In this document: positions 12,344 through 25,539 of the stretch, one piece after another
Numbering within the stretch: position 1 is the first letter of the stretch
How the letters are laid out: each line of letters starts with the position of its first letter
DNA from: Argentina anserina
Lineage: Eukaryota; Streptophyta; Magnoliopsida; Rosales; Rosaceae
NCBI RefSeq assembly: GCF_933775445.1
Contig: NC_065877.1
Span: forward strand, 29,884,001-29,948,000
Reading direction: 5' to 3'
Length of the DNA stretch: 64,000 bases
Program-made: the position numbers and the translations under genes
Notes under the pieces: model-generated
Seen by the model: the letters and a program-made list of their open reading frames with translations, nothing else
Databases searched by the model: none
What the model was told of the DNA's origin: nothing

Positions 12344-14980
12344 CCTAAGTTAGACTCAGATCTCTGAAATTAACAAAGCGGGTTAGACATTATGTCGCAA
12401 TGCACAATATAATTTTTCACATGCGCTGGGAAATTAGCATCAGACCTATGAGACCTTTGGATTTAGTAAAGAGTGTCAAGAAGACTTGGGTCTTAAGAAT
12501 ACTGTTGGAAATAAGCTAATCAGGTGTAAGGTGATGCAAGGGTGGGGTTCGCTTGGTTCTTGCCTGTGCTGCTAGCCTGCTAGTCTACTATATATGCTCT
12601 ATCCAGAAAGATATGTTCATCTCTATGGTGGGTAGTCAGGATTCTCAGGAATGATAATGACACTTCAAATTTTGTTTCCTACACCGACGTAAATGTTACC
12701 GTAGCAGAAAATAGACTCATAAAAAAATTGCCTAACAACCACCTTAGACTTGCCAAACTTCTCTCTATGAATTCAGCTACTCGAGTCTTTCTCTAAAGAT
12801 TTCAGAAGTTTTCCATGGTTAAGTTTGATTTTACAGATTAATCAGAGAGAAAGGAAAGAAGAACCTAATGCCCCAGTACGTATTAACAGTGCACGTGCAT
12901 GAGCCACGAATGTCTTCCTATCCTTGTTGGAAAATGCTTACTCATTATCAAAGCTTCATCCTTCTTTCCAGCAAGAAGGATTTTCCAATTCTCCAACATG
13001 CATGAACAATCTTATAATCTATCACTGCTGGTGGGGTTCAGTTTAGTCAGTGCCATATATCCATCCGCTCTCCAACTCCCGCAGAAAATTCAATAAAATA
13101 AATTATAAATAAAATTATTTGTACCTCGTTAATGTGATTTCGCATACTTTTATAAATTTAAAATCTTCAAAAAAAAAACTCAGTTAAGTAATCAAATCTT
13201 ACTACTGTTTAAACAATCATCATCAGCCATGCATTGTTATACATGTAGGCTTAAGATTTGGGAATTTTGACAATTTTCAAGGGAAATTTTGAGATAATTT
13301 TCTCACTTCTCCTATTCTTTTTTGGTTTTCTGGGTGGAGGAGGGGTCCTGGGTCTGATTTCCCTTCTTGTACTTCAACTGCAAATGACTAGGGTGCTAGG
13401 CTAAGACGTCATCATCAACAAGATCATCATCATGAATTCTAATGACCATTGGCCTCCCAGTTGTGGCATATTTACTTCATCTCTATATGAACAGATTACA
13501 AAGGAGCCATACAAAACTAGCTAGTGGCCTGGACTGCTCTTTCAAATTTTACTAATATCTCCTCCCTCAGTCCCCACTGCCATCTTTTCATGATGTTGGA
13601 AGCTACAAAAAGAATGATGTCTCTCAAAATGTTTTGGTCCCGTCTTGCAAACTTGCCTGCCTAATCTTTTCATTACTTTGTTCATTTCCACAAGTTGGTA
13701 CTAGCTATAGTAACCAATATCAGCATTGAGCAACAATATTGTTCTACCCTACTTCAAAGATTTCATCAGTTTCAGTTGATTGTAGATAGATTTAATACTT
13801 GTTTATTCATCCGCTCTATTATTGGCTTTACCTCTTTGATATTCTCCCACCGAATCTATAGTTGATTGCTAAATCAGTCTGAGCAAATCTTATATGATTA
13901 ATATGTCCCTAAGATCTCTTGCATTAGATTAAAATAACATATTCTAATCATCACTCCAAAAACTTCATATATACTTTTTAGCAGACATGTTTAAAACAAT
14001 AATTTTTTCTGCAAGTCAAGAGCCATGTGACATGTTTTCTTAGACATTACTAATTAATCACTATGTCTCAGTAAAAGAAATTTATTCTACACACTAAAAT
14101 ACGAGTGAATGGAAAATCAATATATAATCTGCATGTCACACTCGTTCTATCACAAATTACTCACATGACACTAATATGTGAGGAGTGGGTAAAGATGAAA
14201 GTTGTGGAACACTATAATCGAAGAGAAAATAGAGATGATCCAACACTCAACATAATTCGCAACAATAGAAATCATCAAATCGCAAGGGAAGAAAACATGG
14301 CATTCACAAAACGTATCCACTAAAACATCAAAGAATACTAACGAAATTGAAGAACTAGCAACGTACGTGACTTTTGCATTGTACAAGTGCATATTGGTAC
14401 GTAAAATCCGTTCTAAGACTCGTTTTAAATTATATACATCCAATTTATCTATCATATTTGACACGTGAAAGTGTACGCCGAGACTCTTACTAAGGGCACA
14501 AATGCATAAAGAAGAACCAAGAGACGAACAAGTGATTATGGCCGGCAAAGGAAGATCTCCACAACACTTGATTTACTCAAGCACCCAAACCAACAGCTTT
14601 GAAAAGAGTAGTACATCTAAAAACCTCTTCATTGGGTTTGAAAATCAAGCCTCTTAAAACTACGTAACCTGCTGTGAGTAGGCCCAATCTCAAAACAAAC
14701 ATTAGCTGCAGCATGCATGGATTCAACAGAGATAGATCTAAAAACCAATTAAGTTCCTGCATGGCACTGATTAAAAAAAAAGGCTCCTGCATCGCTCCGA
14801 CATATATAACTAGCTAGGGAAAACAAAGATATATACTCGTTAGAATGCATGCATTCAGATTTCCAGGAATCCATTTTCCAAGTACACCATGTATAAATGG
14901 TACAATACTCGTCCAGACAAAAGTTCTTGTATTCTTTTCAGCGTAGTACTTCATGAGATGATGAGAAAGAGACCTCAAAA
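12344..14980. other. Intergenic DNA, nothing recognisable
   Basis: About 2.6 kb of AT-rich spacer. Short open frames at 12899-13096, 14105-14323 and 14171-14548 have no family motifs and overlap each other on opposite strands. I see no repeat or element ends here. Confidence 0.5.
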
Positions 14981-15264
14981 TCTTCTCGATGCTCTATCTT
15001 CGAGTCGAGCATTCTACATATAAGAGCTAGCATATATATGTGGGGATTATATAATTACAAGCATTTCGATGAGTGAAAGAAATATTGAAGCATCATTAAA
15101 AACATAGTCTGTTACATTGATCTTCTCGATGCTCTATCTTCGAGTCGAGCATTCTACATATAATTAAGAGCTAGCATATATATGTGGGGATTATATAATT
15201 ACAAGCATTTCGATGAGTGAAAGAAATATTGAAGCATCATTAAAAACATAGTCTGTTACATTGA
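14981..15264. repeat. 140-bp direct tandem duplication
   Basis: Copy one is 14981-15120 and copy two 15121-15264. The copies match except for a 4-bp insertion (ATTA type) in the second copy near 15162. Each copy begins with a short stem of inverted CTCGA/TCGAG sequence. The near identity points to a recent duplication. Confidence 0.92.
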
Positions 15265-15330
15265 TCGATCATCTTGTTAAGCAATAAATAGACGTTTCTG
15301 CTTATATATATATATATATATGAGAATTTT

Positions 15331-15657
15331 CAGGTGCGGACCTCCATACCTTATGTAAGGTATGAATTCGCCGATTCCGGCGACGGTAGGCTACAACGGC
15401 GGGGCAGACCACGACAGCCACACTCCCTACCTCTCGGTGGTCCCTTCTGTGTCGGTTAGAGCTCCATCGGCGACTCACGGCGGCCGGAATCGCGAAATCT
15501 GTCCAAAAACTTGATTTTTGCAGATTCTGACCGCCGTGGGTCGCAGATAGAGCTCCGGCCGGCACAGACGAGATCGCCGGGAGGTAGAGAGTGTGGTTGT
15601 GCTGAACCGTCACGCCGTTGCAGCCTGTTGTCGCCGAAATAGGGGGGTCCGCACCTG
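15331..15657. mobile_element. GC-rich inverted-repeat element (MITE-like)
   Basis: The ends are CAGGTGCGGACC and, inverted, GGTCCGCACCTG, bounding 327 bp much richer in G+C than the flanks. It lies between TA-repeat tracts. A target duplication could not be read. The antisense open frame at 15302-15613 is probably not a gene. Confidence 0.65.
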
Positions 15658-15664
15658 AAGAGCC

Positions 15665-16588
15665 ATATATATATATTCTGAATTCACAGTAATGATCATA
15701 TTTTTAACCCGAGAAGCAGCTAGCACGGATGCAATTATATCTAATTATGGGCCTTCACAAAGGTTCTGTAGCAGCCCATTCATGTTTCTTTCTCCATTTG
15801 ATCGAAACATAAATTCCCGATCGAGTCTGCAGCAGAATTGTTGCGCCTAAGCTCCAATAATTGGTGTATGGAAGCTTCTCTATAAAGTAAAATAAACAGC
15901 ACAGTACACCAAATATATTTGAGTTAAAAGCCTCTGTTAACTTCTGACACCCTCAATTATTGGAGCACCATGCAGATGAAGAAGAGGAAGAAGACGACGA
16001 ATACTTCCAGATATTTTTATTTTTTATTTCCGGTTATTAGAAGAAAATAAAAGAAGAAGAATAAAGATGTATCTGCTTGCACTTGAAACACGAGTGGGAA
16101 ACCTGACCCATCAATTCCAACGAAACGCACGTCGTTTTCGATTGCATGTGAGTTTCTGCACGGGAAAGGCATTAGGGTTTAAATAAGAGGTCCACTGAAA
16201 CGTGGTCGGCGGTGAGAGTCTGGTGAGCAGTCAGTCACCGGTGATAGATATAGGCCCAGTTTGACGTAGGCACGTAGCTGTACTCTGAGTAAAATTGATT
16301 TTAAATCTGTTGTAAATAAAATTACTTTTTAGATCTGATATGAGAAAAAACAGCACGAAGTGTCTGATAAACTGTGTTTTCTAAAGTGTTGTGAGAAAGA
16401 AAATAAGTTTTTAGAGTGTTTAGTTACCAAAAGGGACATGAACATAATCTAAGGTTTGGGCTATAAATATTTACGTTGTTATTTTAAGCATATGTAAACT
16501 AAAAGTTTCGTGACTCTCGGGTTTCAGTTATGTGTCAATGGGAAATCTTGAATCTTAATACATTTGGAACAGAAAAAAATAAAGCATC
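15665..16588. other. Intergenic DNA
   Basis: Spacer between an inverted-repeat element and a nested transposon. I see no coding frame of note and no repeat ends. Confidence 0.45.
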
Positions 16589-16596
16589 AAGAAACA

Positions 16597-19004
16597 GTTA
16601 TGTTGCACGAACATGGCAAATGTTGGAGTGGCGGCGTGTCTGATACGGCGATATGACACGACACGCCAAAATTACATATCTAACATACCACGTCGCGTAT
16701 CGGAAATTGTTCACTATTTGGACACTTAAACCGACACGCCACATCACATTTTTATGAAAAAAAGAGGCATTTCATTTTACACCTATTTTTGGAACTTGCT
16801 TTTAAAATAAGAGAAGTTTTAAATACACACTCATAAACTCTTGATACACATCCCTATTATTCAATAATTCAAATAACATTTTACATGTATGTTGAATGAA
16901 CAAAATATGTACATATAATAATTCAGAAAATTTAAAAATAAATTAAATTATCAAAACTAAGAATTTACTTTTAGAAACAATTAAAATAAGAAAATTTACA
17001 GAGAAATTTAAATTAATATATATTATGATGGAAAATTAAGCGGGAGATTCAAACAATCAATTCATTCCTTAATTTTCACTGAAAAAATCATTTCTATTTT
17101 TAAAGTCTCAAACAAGGTAATTCATGAAAAAGAATTATGATTTTTCATCATTCATTAAATTTCATCTTCATACATTCTTAACAAATAAATGTCTATCTTC
17201 TTTAAACAATCAATTCATCTATTTCTCTTATATATATATATTCTTCATGTTGTTTATCATTTTTATGGTTAAAGAATTTGAAAAATAATAATAAATTGTA
17301 ATCTATAATAATTCGTAAGAACAAACAAGAATTGATATGAACATCTATAAGATGTTAATATATATATATTAATATACTAATCACTATAAAAAGTAGCTTT
17401 GTATATCCAAATAATGACGTATTTTGTGATTTTTTTAATTCAAGGGTATTTTAGGTTTTCATGTGGTGTATTTAGTAAAAATATTGGAATGAGAATTGAA
17501 ATAAGTGGTGTATTAAGTATGTGGGTGTATTAAGATTTTTGGAGTGTGTATTTAAAATCTCTTTTAAAATAAACCCACTTATCATTTAATTCTAATGTTC
17601 CCTCAAATATTTTCAATTAAGCTTATAAATTGTCTTTCATTTTAACAAGAATTACGTAGGTTGCCACTATTTAAATATGATTAGTAAACTATGAAATTAA
17701 AGTCTCTTTTAAAGTACTTAATTATAGATAGCTTGTGATTTCATTCATATCATTATTATTGCTAAAATTATAGAAATTTTGTTTACAATTTTAATTCAAA
17801 TTAAGATAGATAATGAATGTAATACTTATGTTTTGGTACTTTAAATTATATTTCTTAAAAGTAAATTTTTATGTTGAAACTTGAAAATTTATAGATTGAT
17901 ATTTGCAATACTAGTTTTTCTGAATTCATTCATCTCTTTATAACCTGACATAAAGGTAGAAGTTAACATTATTAACCTTGTTAATAAGTATCTCTTTTTT
18001 TTAATTTTAACCTAAGGATTAGAAGCATTTGTTTACAAACTTCACTTCAAAAAAATGTAATGACATAGGGGAATTTTATAAATTTTATTTGTACCTCTTA
18101 TCAAGGAAAACATGCATATAGAGAATTTTAATATACCTCTTTATTAGATTTGTAATGTATATATATACATATGTTTCTCGTTCTAAAAAATAATATTATA
18201 CCTCTTACAGTGGATTTATATTATAATATACTTAACATGAAGAAAATAAAAGATCATTCAAGAATAAAGATGTACGTGTACGTATCTTACCATTAGAATT
18301 TCTTATATAATCTTTGTTTCACTAGCTCTTATTTCTTAAAAACAATAATTGTGTAAAACTTTATAAAATTGAATTGATTGATGGAAAAACAACAACAAAA
18401 GCTATGAAAATTTTGCAAAACTAAATAGCTCAATGATGAGTATATATATATAGATTGAAGTTATTAATATGAATTTAAAATAATGAAATAATTATGGATG
18501 AAATGATGAAAAACCTAAGATTAAGGAAATAACCTAGTTTGACTTTTTATATATCATAAGGGAAAATCAGATATTTATAAAAGAAATAAATATTGATCAT
18601 AAAAAAAAGGGTATAGATTGAAAGAAAAATTGGGTGTGGATGTATTTTAAAGAGGGGGCTTCAATATTGGGCTTATATCTAATTTTCTCAAAAAATAATA
18701 CAAACCTAAAACCTGAATAAAGACGTAGACCTTTTCTCTTCCACGCTTCTCCTCTTTCTCGCCTCAGCAAAAGATAACACACACTAGTCTTTGTCTCTGT
18801 CTCTGCTAACGCACACCATCTATTACTTGTAAAATGAATGGATTTACCAACTTTATAGTAGTATTATTAAATATTTTATATATGTATTAAAAATATACAT
18901 GATAATTAATTATTTGACGTATCGAAACCATGTCGGATGATGGATTTTTGAGATTTCCTGTGTTATGTCGTGTCGTCGTGTCAGTGTCTGTATTTGGCAA
19001 CATA
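16597..19004. mobile_element. hAT-like element of about 2.4 kb, non-coding
   Basis: The left end reads GTTATGTTGC and the right end GCAACATA. Flanks AAGAAACA (16589-16596) and GAGAAACA (19005-19012) agree at 7 of 8 bases. Subterminal GTGTC/GACAC motifs are clustered at both ends (16630-16740 and 18950-18990). No transposase is visible. A second element is nested at 16811-17561. Confidence 0.65.
16811..17561. mobile_element. Nested Mutator-type MITE
   Basis: The ends are GAGAAGTTTTAAATACACACTC and, inverted, GAGTGTGTATTTAAAATCTC. An 11-bp sequence, TTTTAAAATAA, flanks both sides perfectly (16800-16810 and 17562-17572). A 9-11 bp duplication and an AT-rich non-coding interior fit a MULE-derived miniature element. 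It inserted into the larger hAT-like element. Confidence 0.8.
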
Positions 19005-19134
19005 GAGAAACATTGAGCTGATAAACAAAAGAACGATGGAAAAAAATAAAATACATAAAAAGGGGGACTAGACTAAAACCTTACCGAGAGAAAAAACCTA
19101 AAGAAAAAAATAAACATAAAGTATATTCATCATA

Positions 19135-19335
19135 CTATAAAAACCGATAATTCAGAAATCTCAAGTAATCATCTTGCAAGTATTGAATGAACACACTACA
19201 GGGACTATCATACCGAAAAGAGTCATTGGTGAGACCTAAATTAGTCATTCTGTCAGCTACTGCATTTCCTTCTCTAAACATATGACTGCATCGAAAAGAC
19301 ATCAGACAGATTTTAAATAGGCAGTTGTGCCAACA
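19135..19335 (-). pseudogene. LINE RNase H domain relic
   Basis: The reverse strand encodes a segment with the plant LINE/RNase H C-terminal signature: FRCSHMFREGNAVADRMTNLGL, then about 30 residues later LRFLNYRFL before a stop. This matches the HxxREGNxxADxLAxxG region that closes the RNase H domain of L1-type elements. The rest of the ORF2 protein is missing upstream, so it is a 5'-truncated relic, the usual fate of LINE copies. Confidence 0.8.
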
Positions 19336-19789
19336 AACTCTGAAGTGTTGTATACATATCACATGTAATAAAAGAAAAGACATCAAGAGATATAACTCAA
19401 TGTGTAGTAAACCAACCCAGCAACAGTGTTCATCAAAATAAAAAACCCATAAACCCAGATTATCCCAAAATATAAAAATACCCAAACCTCATATGAGACC
19501 CAAATAGATACAAGAAGATTTGATAAAAGGTTTATACACCAAAGACCAAACCACTCTCTCCTCCATGAAATCACGTCTCTGATTTTTAAAAGCCGACGTG
19601 GTTTGATGCAGACTTATATCTACAGCTCAACGAAGCAAACCACCAAATCTTCTCAGGTTTTCAGTTTGATATATCAATGCAAATTTAAATGTGATTCACT
19701 TGAATCGAATATGTCGAGTGAATTGGTTGGCGTTGTGAAAAAGAGATGGGTTCCAGGTCCATGAAGATTGAGATATGTTTTGTGTATGG

Positions 19790-21660
19790 CACGTCAACGG
19801 GCCCGGCCCGGCCTGGATCTTAGTACATAGGCCTTAATACATTTAAATAAGTAAGTGACGGACTGGGCTGAGCCGAGCCGGGTATTTTCATAAATATGAA
19901 TATCCAAGTCCGCTCACCTAAAACGGGCCTTGCGTGCTTGTATTAGAAAAAAAACATACTACTCTTATTTAAGAATTTGGAACAATAAAATAATTATTAG
20001 AAATTTCGTCCGTTTAAATGCGATCAATATATATATTTAAGGACCTTATAAAAATTTTGTCCGTTTTGAACATAGTATGACCGTCTACGGTCAACAAAAA
20101 ATAGGCGTTTTAACATATTAAAACCCCTATTGACCGGGAATTTGTCAAATGGGTTTTCTCGATACGACTGCGCACGATCGATGACAAAAAATAGGTGATT
20201 TTAGATATGCAAACGGTTTTCGGTGTTCACATCTTGGTAATAGGTCTTCCATTAGGGCATATTAGTGGTGTTTTTGGTTTACTGGAAATTCTGACAGTCA
20301 AACGAGGTTTGAATTGGATAAAAAATTTACAGGGTCACTAAATATATATACCGATCACATCGGCTGGTGTCGATTGATCCCAAGAAGTTTCCTTCATATA
20401 GTCGCGTCATAATGCGATAGTTTTATTCTAAACCAAATATAAAGGTTATGATACATTAGTGGACACTTAGGCGATCGGCAACTCCAGTTTGAAATATGGT
20501 CGATCGACACCAATAGATGTGATCGGAATATATATTTAGGGACCCAATAAAAATTTCGTCCGTTTTGGACATGGTTTGACCATTCGTACATACGGTCAAT
20601 TAAAAAAGAGACGTTTTGACATATTGAAACTTCATTGACCGAAGCGTTGCCAAATGGGTTTCCTCAGTAAGACTGCACACAATAGGTAGCAAAAATTAGG
20701 TGATTTCAGATATGCAAACGGTTTTCGGTGTTCGCATATTTGAAATGCGTCCTCCCTTGAGCATATTAGTGGTATTTTCGGTTTACCGGAAATTCCGACT
20801 GTCAAACAAGGTCCAAATTAGATGAAATTTTTACAGGGTCACTAAATATAAGTACCGATCACATCGGCTGGTGTCGATTAATTCCGATAAGTTTTTTCAT
20901 ATAATCACTTCATAATGCGATAGTTTTATTTTAAACTTATTATAAAAGTTATGATACATTAGTGGACACTTTGGCGATCGATAACTCTGGTTCTAAATAC
21001 GGTCGATCGACACCAGCTAATGTGATCAGTATATATATTTAGGGACCCCGTAAAAAATTTGTCCGTTTTGGACGATCGTCCATATCTACGGTCAACAAAA
21101 AAAGTGGCATTTTGACATACTAAAACCCCATTGACCGGGGCTTTGCCAAATGAGTTTCCTCGGTGCGACTGCGCACGATCAATGACAAAAATTATATGAT
21201 TTCAGTTATACAAACGACTTTTGGCTTTCGTATCTTTGTAATGAGTCATCCTTTATGACATATTAGTGGTGTTTTCGGTTTACCGGAAATTTTGACGGTC
21301 AGATGAGGTTCAAATCAGATGAAGTTTTAACAGGGTCCCTAAATATTAATACCAATAACATCAGCTGGTGTTGATTAATCCCGAGAAGTTTACTTCATAT
21401 ACTTCATATAGTTGCTTCATAATGCTACAATAATATAGTATAAAGTTGTAATATAAGAAAATATAAAATCTTAAATCTAGTATTATTAACATATATAATA
21501 TTTTATTTATAATTATTACAAAAAAACATATAATTGAAAATATGTATGATATATTATATGTATGCATAATATTTTATTTTTTGCGGGTTTTTACAGGTCA
21601 GGTCTTGCGGGATTTTAGTGGGTTGAGCCTACGGCCGGGCCGGGTTTCACACTTCTAAAT
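19790..21660. mobile_element. Probable hAT-like element with ~500-bp repeats
   Basis: Ends are rich in GGGCCCGGCCCGG (left, about 19800) and GGCCGGGCCGGG (right, about 21635), a pattern seen at the ends of hAT-like non-autonomous plant elements. Exact termini and a target duplication could not be fixed, so the boundaries are approximate. The interior carries three repeated units. Confidence 0.5.
20000..21420. repeat. Three diverged units of ~500 bp with internal inverted arms
   Basis: The block with ATATATTTA(A/G)GGAC followed by TTTTGTCCGTTTTG recurs near 20030, 20530 and 21035, giving a period of about 500 bp. Each unit has GGTCAACAAAAAATAGGCG-like, TTCCTCGG.ACTGCGCAC-like and GTTTACCGGAAATT-like blocks. 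In units one and two, ACCGATCACATCGGCTGGTGTCGA is followed 150 bp later by its inverse form (GGTCGATCGACACC...GTGATCGG), so each can fold into a large hairpin. I see no coding capacity. Confidence 0.85.
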
Positions 21661-22740
21661 TAAGTCATGCCTTTTATCCACAGAAGCGGGCTTTCTCGCA
21701 GGCCGGACCGGGTAAAAGGTTATCGAGCTTGCGGGTCTCCACGGACTTTTCAAATCTGCAATCTAAATGATGAGGCCTAATTTTGCGTTTGAAAATAGAC
21801 AAGGGCAAAATAGAATTTAGAAAACAATCATCAAAGGCTTTGTGTTTTTGTAGATGGTTCTTGCAAAAGCAGCCTCAAAGCAACCCAAAATGGTGCTTCT
21901 CCAAAACGGTTTGGAGAATCAATTCCCAAACACCTCATTTTAGACCTAAAAGTGATTTTGCTCCTAAAAGCAGCTCATGAAGCCACACCAAATTGGCTAT
22001 AGTCATTGTCATCCTTTTCTCTTCCTTTTTCTCGTTTTTCTTTTTTTAGCTCCGGGATGAGATTAGGCAAACATAAATGATTACAGTGATGTTTATCAAC
22101 TTGGGGGTTTGTTGTCAAAAAAAAAAAACTTGGGGGTTTATTATTATCACTAAAATCTTTATCATTATCCCTTGAAATTTGGGTGGGCTAGGGTTGAAGA
22201 TGTTGACTAGTATTTGATAGGTAAGGTTGCAGATCGGGATCGATCTACGTATAAAACTATAAATGGGATTGCAGATCCAGATCAATGTATGTATATATAC
22301 AATAGACTGTACGTGGTTGGTTGTGGAGGTGGTGGTAGTCGTAGTCGTAGTCTTTGTGGTACGTCTAATTAGTTCCTTTGCGAGGAAATTAATCGCTCTG
22401 CAGAATGGCCATTCTTCGTCTTTTCCCAAGTCTAACTGCATTTTTAGGATTGATACTTCAGTTTTGATTGGACAAAGAAGTCTGCAGTCTGTTATGACTA
22501 ACCTTTTGAGTCAAATTTACAAATGAGTGACTATGCCACTACACTAAAACTAACTGGTTCTGGCCGGCACTCGTCAATTTTGGCCGAAAGAAAGTGTTAC
22601 ATATCGCGAATATTGTTACATATCCAGAAGATTATATATCAAGGTGAATAGAAAGCATTTATTCGATTAACTTTCAATCAGATTAGTGATACTTAATTGC
22701 TCGACAGTTCAATGCCTAGCTTTTAAGTTCATTTTTATTA
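21661..22740. other. Spacer, nothing recognisable
   Basis: No gene or element ends found. The sequence AACTTGGGGGTTT appears twice around an A-run at 22097-22140. A GGT/GTC-rich stretch at 22320-22360 gives paired open frames on both strands. Confidence 0.4.
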
Positions 22741-23385
22741 GGGAGAATTCAACAAATGGTACTTAAAATATTGGTCATTCTAACTTTTAGTACTTTACAT
22801 TTGAAAACTATCGCATTAGTACTTTAAGTTTATATTTCAGCCTAATTTTAATTTCTTCAATCAATTAACACCGTTTGTGACTTCATTTCCCACCAATTTT
22901 TAAGAACATTTTCGTGACTTCATTATTTTTCAATTTCATCTTTCATTTTCCTCCAATTTCAACTTCTATTTTTTTAAAACAAGTTAATTAATTCACATCA
23001 TTTCATTTACCACAACTAGGACAAACAAGGTAAAGTGTGTAATCACAAAATAAACCAGCATATATTTCATATTGTATATGTCCATCAACTAAGAACCATA
23101 TTGTTATAATAATATGCTCAAAAACTCTATCATAGGATTCATAGGCATTTGAATGTTTCAAAAGTAAAAGAAAATGCTTATATAACAATTGGTTAATTTG
23201 AATTGTATAAAATGTTAGCTATAAACTAAGTAAAATCAGTGGAAAATAAAATGACGAAAATACCCTTAAAAGTGATAGGAAATAAAGCCACTAACAGTGT
23301 TAATTGACGGAATGAACTAAAAGTTTTCAAATATGAAGTACTAAAAATTAGAATGACAAATAATTAGGGTACGTTGAATTTACAC
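22741..23385. mobile_element. Inverted-repeat element, about 645 bp
   Basis: The first 70 bases (GAATTCAAC, then GGTCATTCTAACTTTTAGTACTT and TTTGAAAACT) are repeated in inverse form in the last 80 (AGTTTTCAAA, GAAGTACTAAAAATTAGAATGAC, GTTGAATT). The interior is AT-rich and non-coding. No clear target duplication was seen, so the superfamily is left open. Confidence 0.75.
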
Positions 23386-25140
23386 TTTTCACTCCCGTTT
23401 CTAATTCTAATCCACTATAACCAATTTCTTTTGAACTTGTACGTTATTTTCAGGTATAAAAATATGCATTTTATTTTCCTTTGTTCTCCAGTGATCTTGT
23501 TCAATTAAATACAGACTTTACTTCTTTTCAACTTCATATCTTGGAGGAAATCGTTTGATCTCAATCAAAAAAAATCTCCGTATCTTAAATTAACTCTGTA
23601 TCTCTTCTTAATGGAGGATCACGTCAAGTGAATACAATGGCAATGGAAGTCCTATTTGCAAACACTATGATTAAAGCTACATTATCTCAATAATTATAAA
23701 ATGAATACTTTGGCATATAAACGTCCTTATCAAGAGATCTAAAGGTCCAATTTAGACCACTATTTTAAGTATAAATTAGTTTATTAGTGCCACGCTTGCA
23801 ATATGGTTTTCACGAAAAAATGTTGACGCATTACACAGTACGTGTATTGTAGGATTTTCAAAGGATTGATCGAATCGAAATGGCGAACTTAGAAAATGAA
23901 TTGTGTAATGCTTACGTCAGAAAATACATTGTACATGTTGGGAGATTTATACGAAATAAACAAGCATGCACAAGACACACAAAGGAGAACAGATCCACGG
24001 TTCCACACCATGAGGAATAACAAGCATAACTAATCAACTTACATGCTCATTGAAACAAAACCTTGCGCTTCGGCCGCTACTCTCGAGCATGTATAGTTCG
24101 TTTGGTTATTCAAAAACAGAAAAACTTATTGTTGATTACTTTCGTGCATCAACTCCCGCATGGTAGTTATGAAGTTTCGTTGTGCATAATTGATCGATTA
24201 ATAGACCGTTAGAACAACGTTTTAAAACCTTTGGTAATGACTTGAGTGCTTGGTGCAGTTGATGGCCCTTCTTTCATCAAGGATCAAATTTCTGAATCTT
24301 CTAAAACGTTTATCCTGAACTACTGCCTATATCTATAGGCGAATTGTTTTTTTTTCGATATAAATCTGTAGGCGTTTGTAAAATCAGATGAGACGCCTAA
24401 GAGTAGGAGATCATGCAAATGTGGTTATGGCTTGTGACATGTGTGCTTGATAATGGAAACTGTATTATAGGGTGCTCAAATGACCCTACACCTTTTAGTT
24501 TTTTTTTTTGTGTTCGACAAATAACTGGTCGAATTTGCAACAAACATGATTGACTGTGATTCGAGTATGTTCTATAATCTATATCTTCTAATCGTTTTAC
24601 CTCTCTCGGCTTTTGGAAACTGAACAATAAGCAGCACAATTTGAAGACCATCCGCATAGCACTCCCCAAGAGAAAACGTCAAAGAAATTTCATCTTCGAT
24701 CAGGTTCGTGTTTGGCATACTGCACTACTTTATCTGTTTCATTCAATTTCAACGACTTGGACATTAGCATTTTTTCGTCAATCCAAATCAAAGTGGAAAT
24801 TAAGCTTCTAAACTTAGATTTCAGCCTACGTGACGCTTGTGCAAGTTGTGATATCACTACGTACAATTTGAACACAATCATAAGTCCACAATATGGTTGG
24901 ATGTTTCTTGACTTAGATATGCAAAATACAACCGTAAAATAAGCGCAAAATGAGATTTTTATAAAAAGAATCACATTTCATACATGAAATTAGAAAAAAA
25001 TCTGGTAAGATTTCAAAATTAAAAAAAAGTTAGATTCATAAATCACTTATAGCGTTGCCATTGAAGTTGGAAGTATTTATAGGAATGCCACTATGGCTAT
25101 CTCTCAGCCTAAAACAACAATAAGTCTTTGAACCAATATC
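23386..25140. other. Spacer, nothing recognisable
   Basis: About 1.75 kb of AT-rich DNA with short open frames that overlap on both strands (for example 24690-24974 and 24712-24942). I see no family motif in any of them. Confidence 0.45.
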
Positions 25141-25144
25141 GCAT

Positions 25145-25440
25145 CTACGCTTGCATATGCCTTAGTGAGGAGGTGTGGGGTTCATCGACGTAGGGTGAAG
25201 GTGCGGGTTTGTCGGCGCGGTTTGGCTTAGTGGAGGCACCAAATCGTCGGTGTGGGGTAGACGTAGGGGAGGTGCAGGGTGGAGGCGTGGGGTGGAGGTG
25301 CGAAGTGGAGATGAGTGGAGGTGCGGGGTTGAGACGTGAGATTGGAGTCATGGTTTGATAGTGGAGATGCAAGGCGGAGGTGGAGATGCGGGGTTGAGAC
25401 GTGGGGTGGAGGTCGGAAGATAGATATATGGGTGCCCAGA
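25145..25440. repeat. G-rich imperfect short repeats
   Basis: Variants of GGAGGTGCGGGGTTGAGACG and GGGTGGAGGTG follow one another irregularly, with a unit near 20-25 bp. Because the sequence is purine-skewed, long frames stay open on both strands and give Pro/Ser/His-rich peptides. I read these as artefacts of the repeat. Confidence 0.7.
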
Positions 25441-25539
25441 GCAATTCTTTGGGTGCCCATTCGAAATCTAAATTTCAATCCCTCCAGTCCTTCACCCTTT
25501 CTTGTGTTTCTGATTTGGTATCATGTCTCATATTTACCC

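Noticed and set aside
14981..15280. Possible microRNA precursor in the 140-bp duplication
   Set aside because: The stem is too short and imperfect, and no known plant miRNA sequence is visible.
15302..15613. 103-codon reverse ORF in a GC-rich block
   Set aside because: It coincides with an inverted-repeat element and has no domain.
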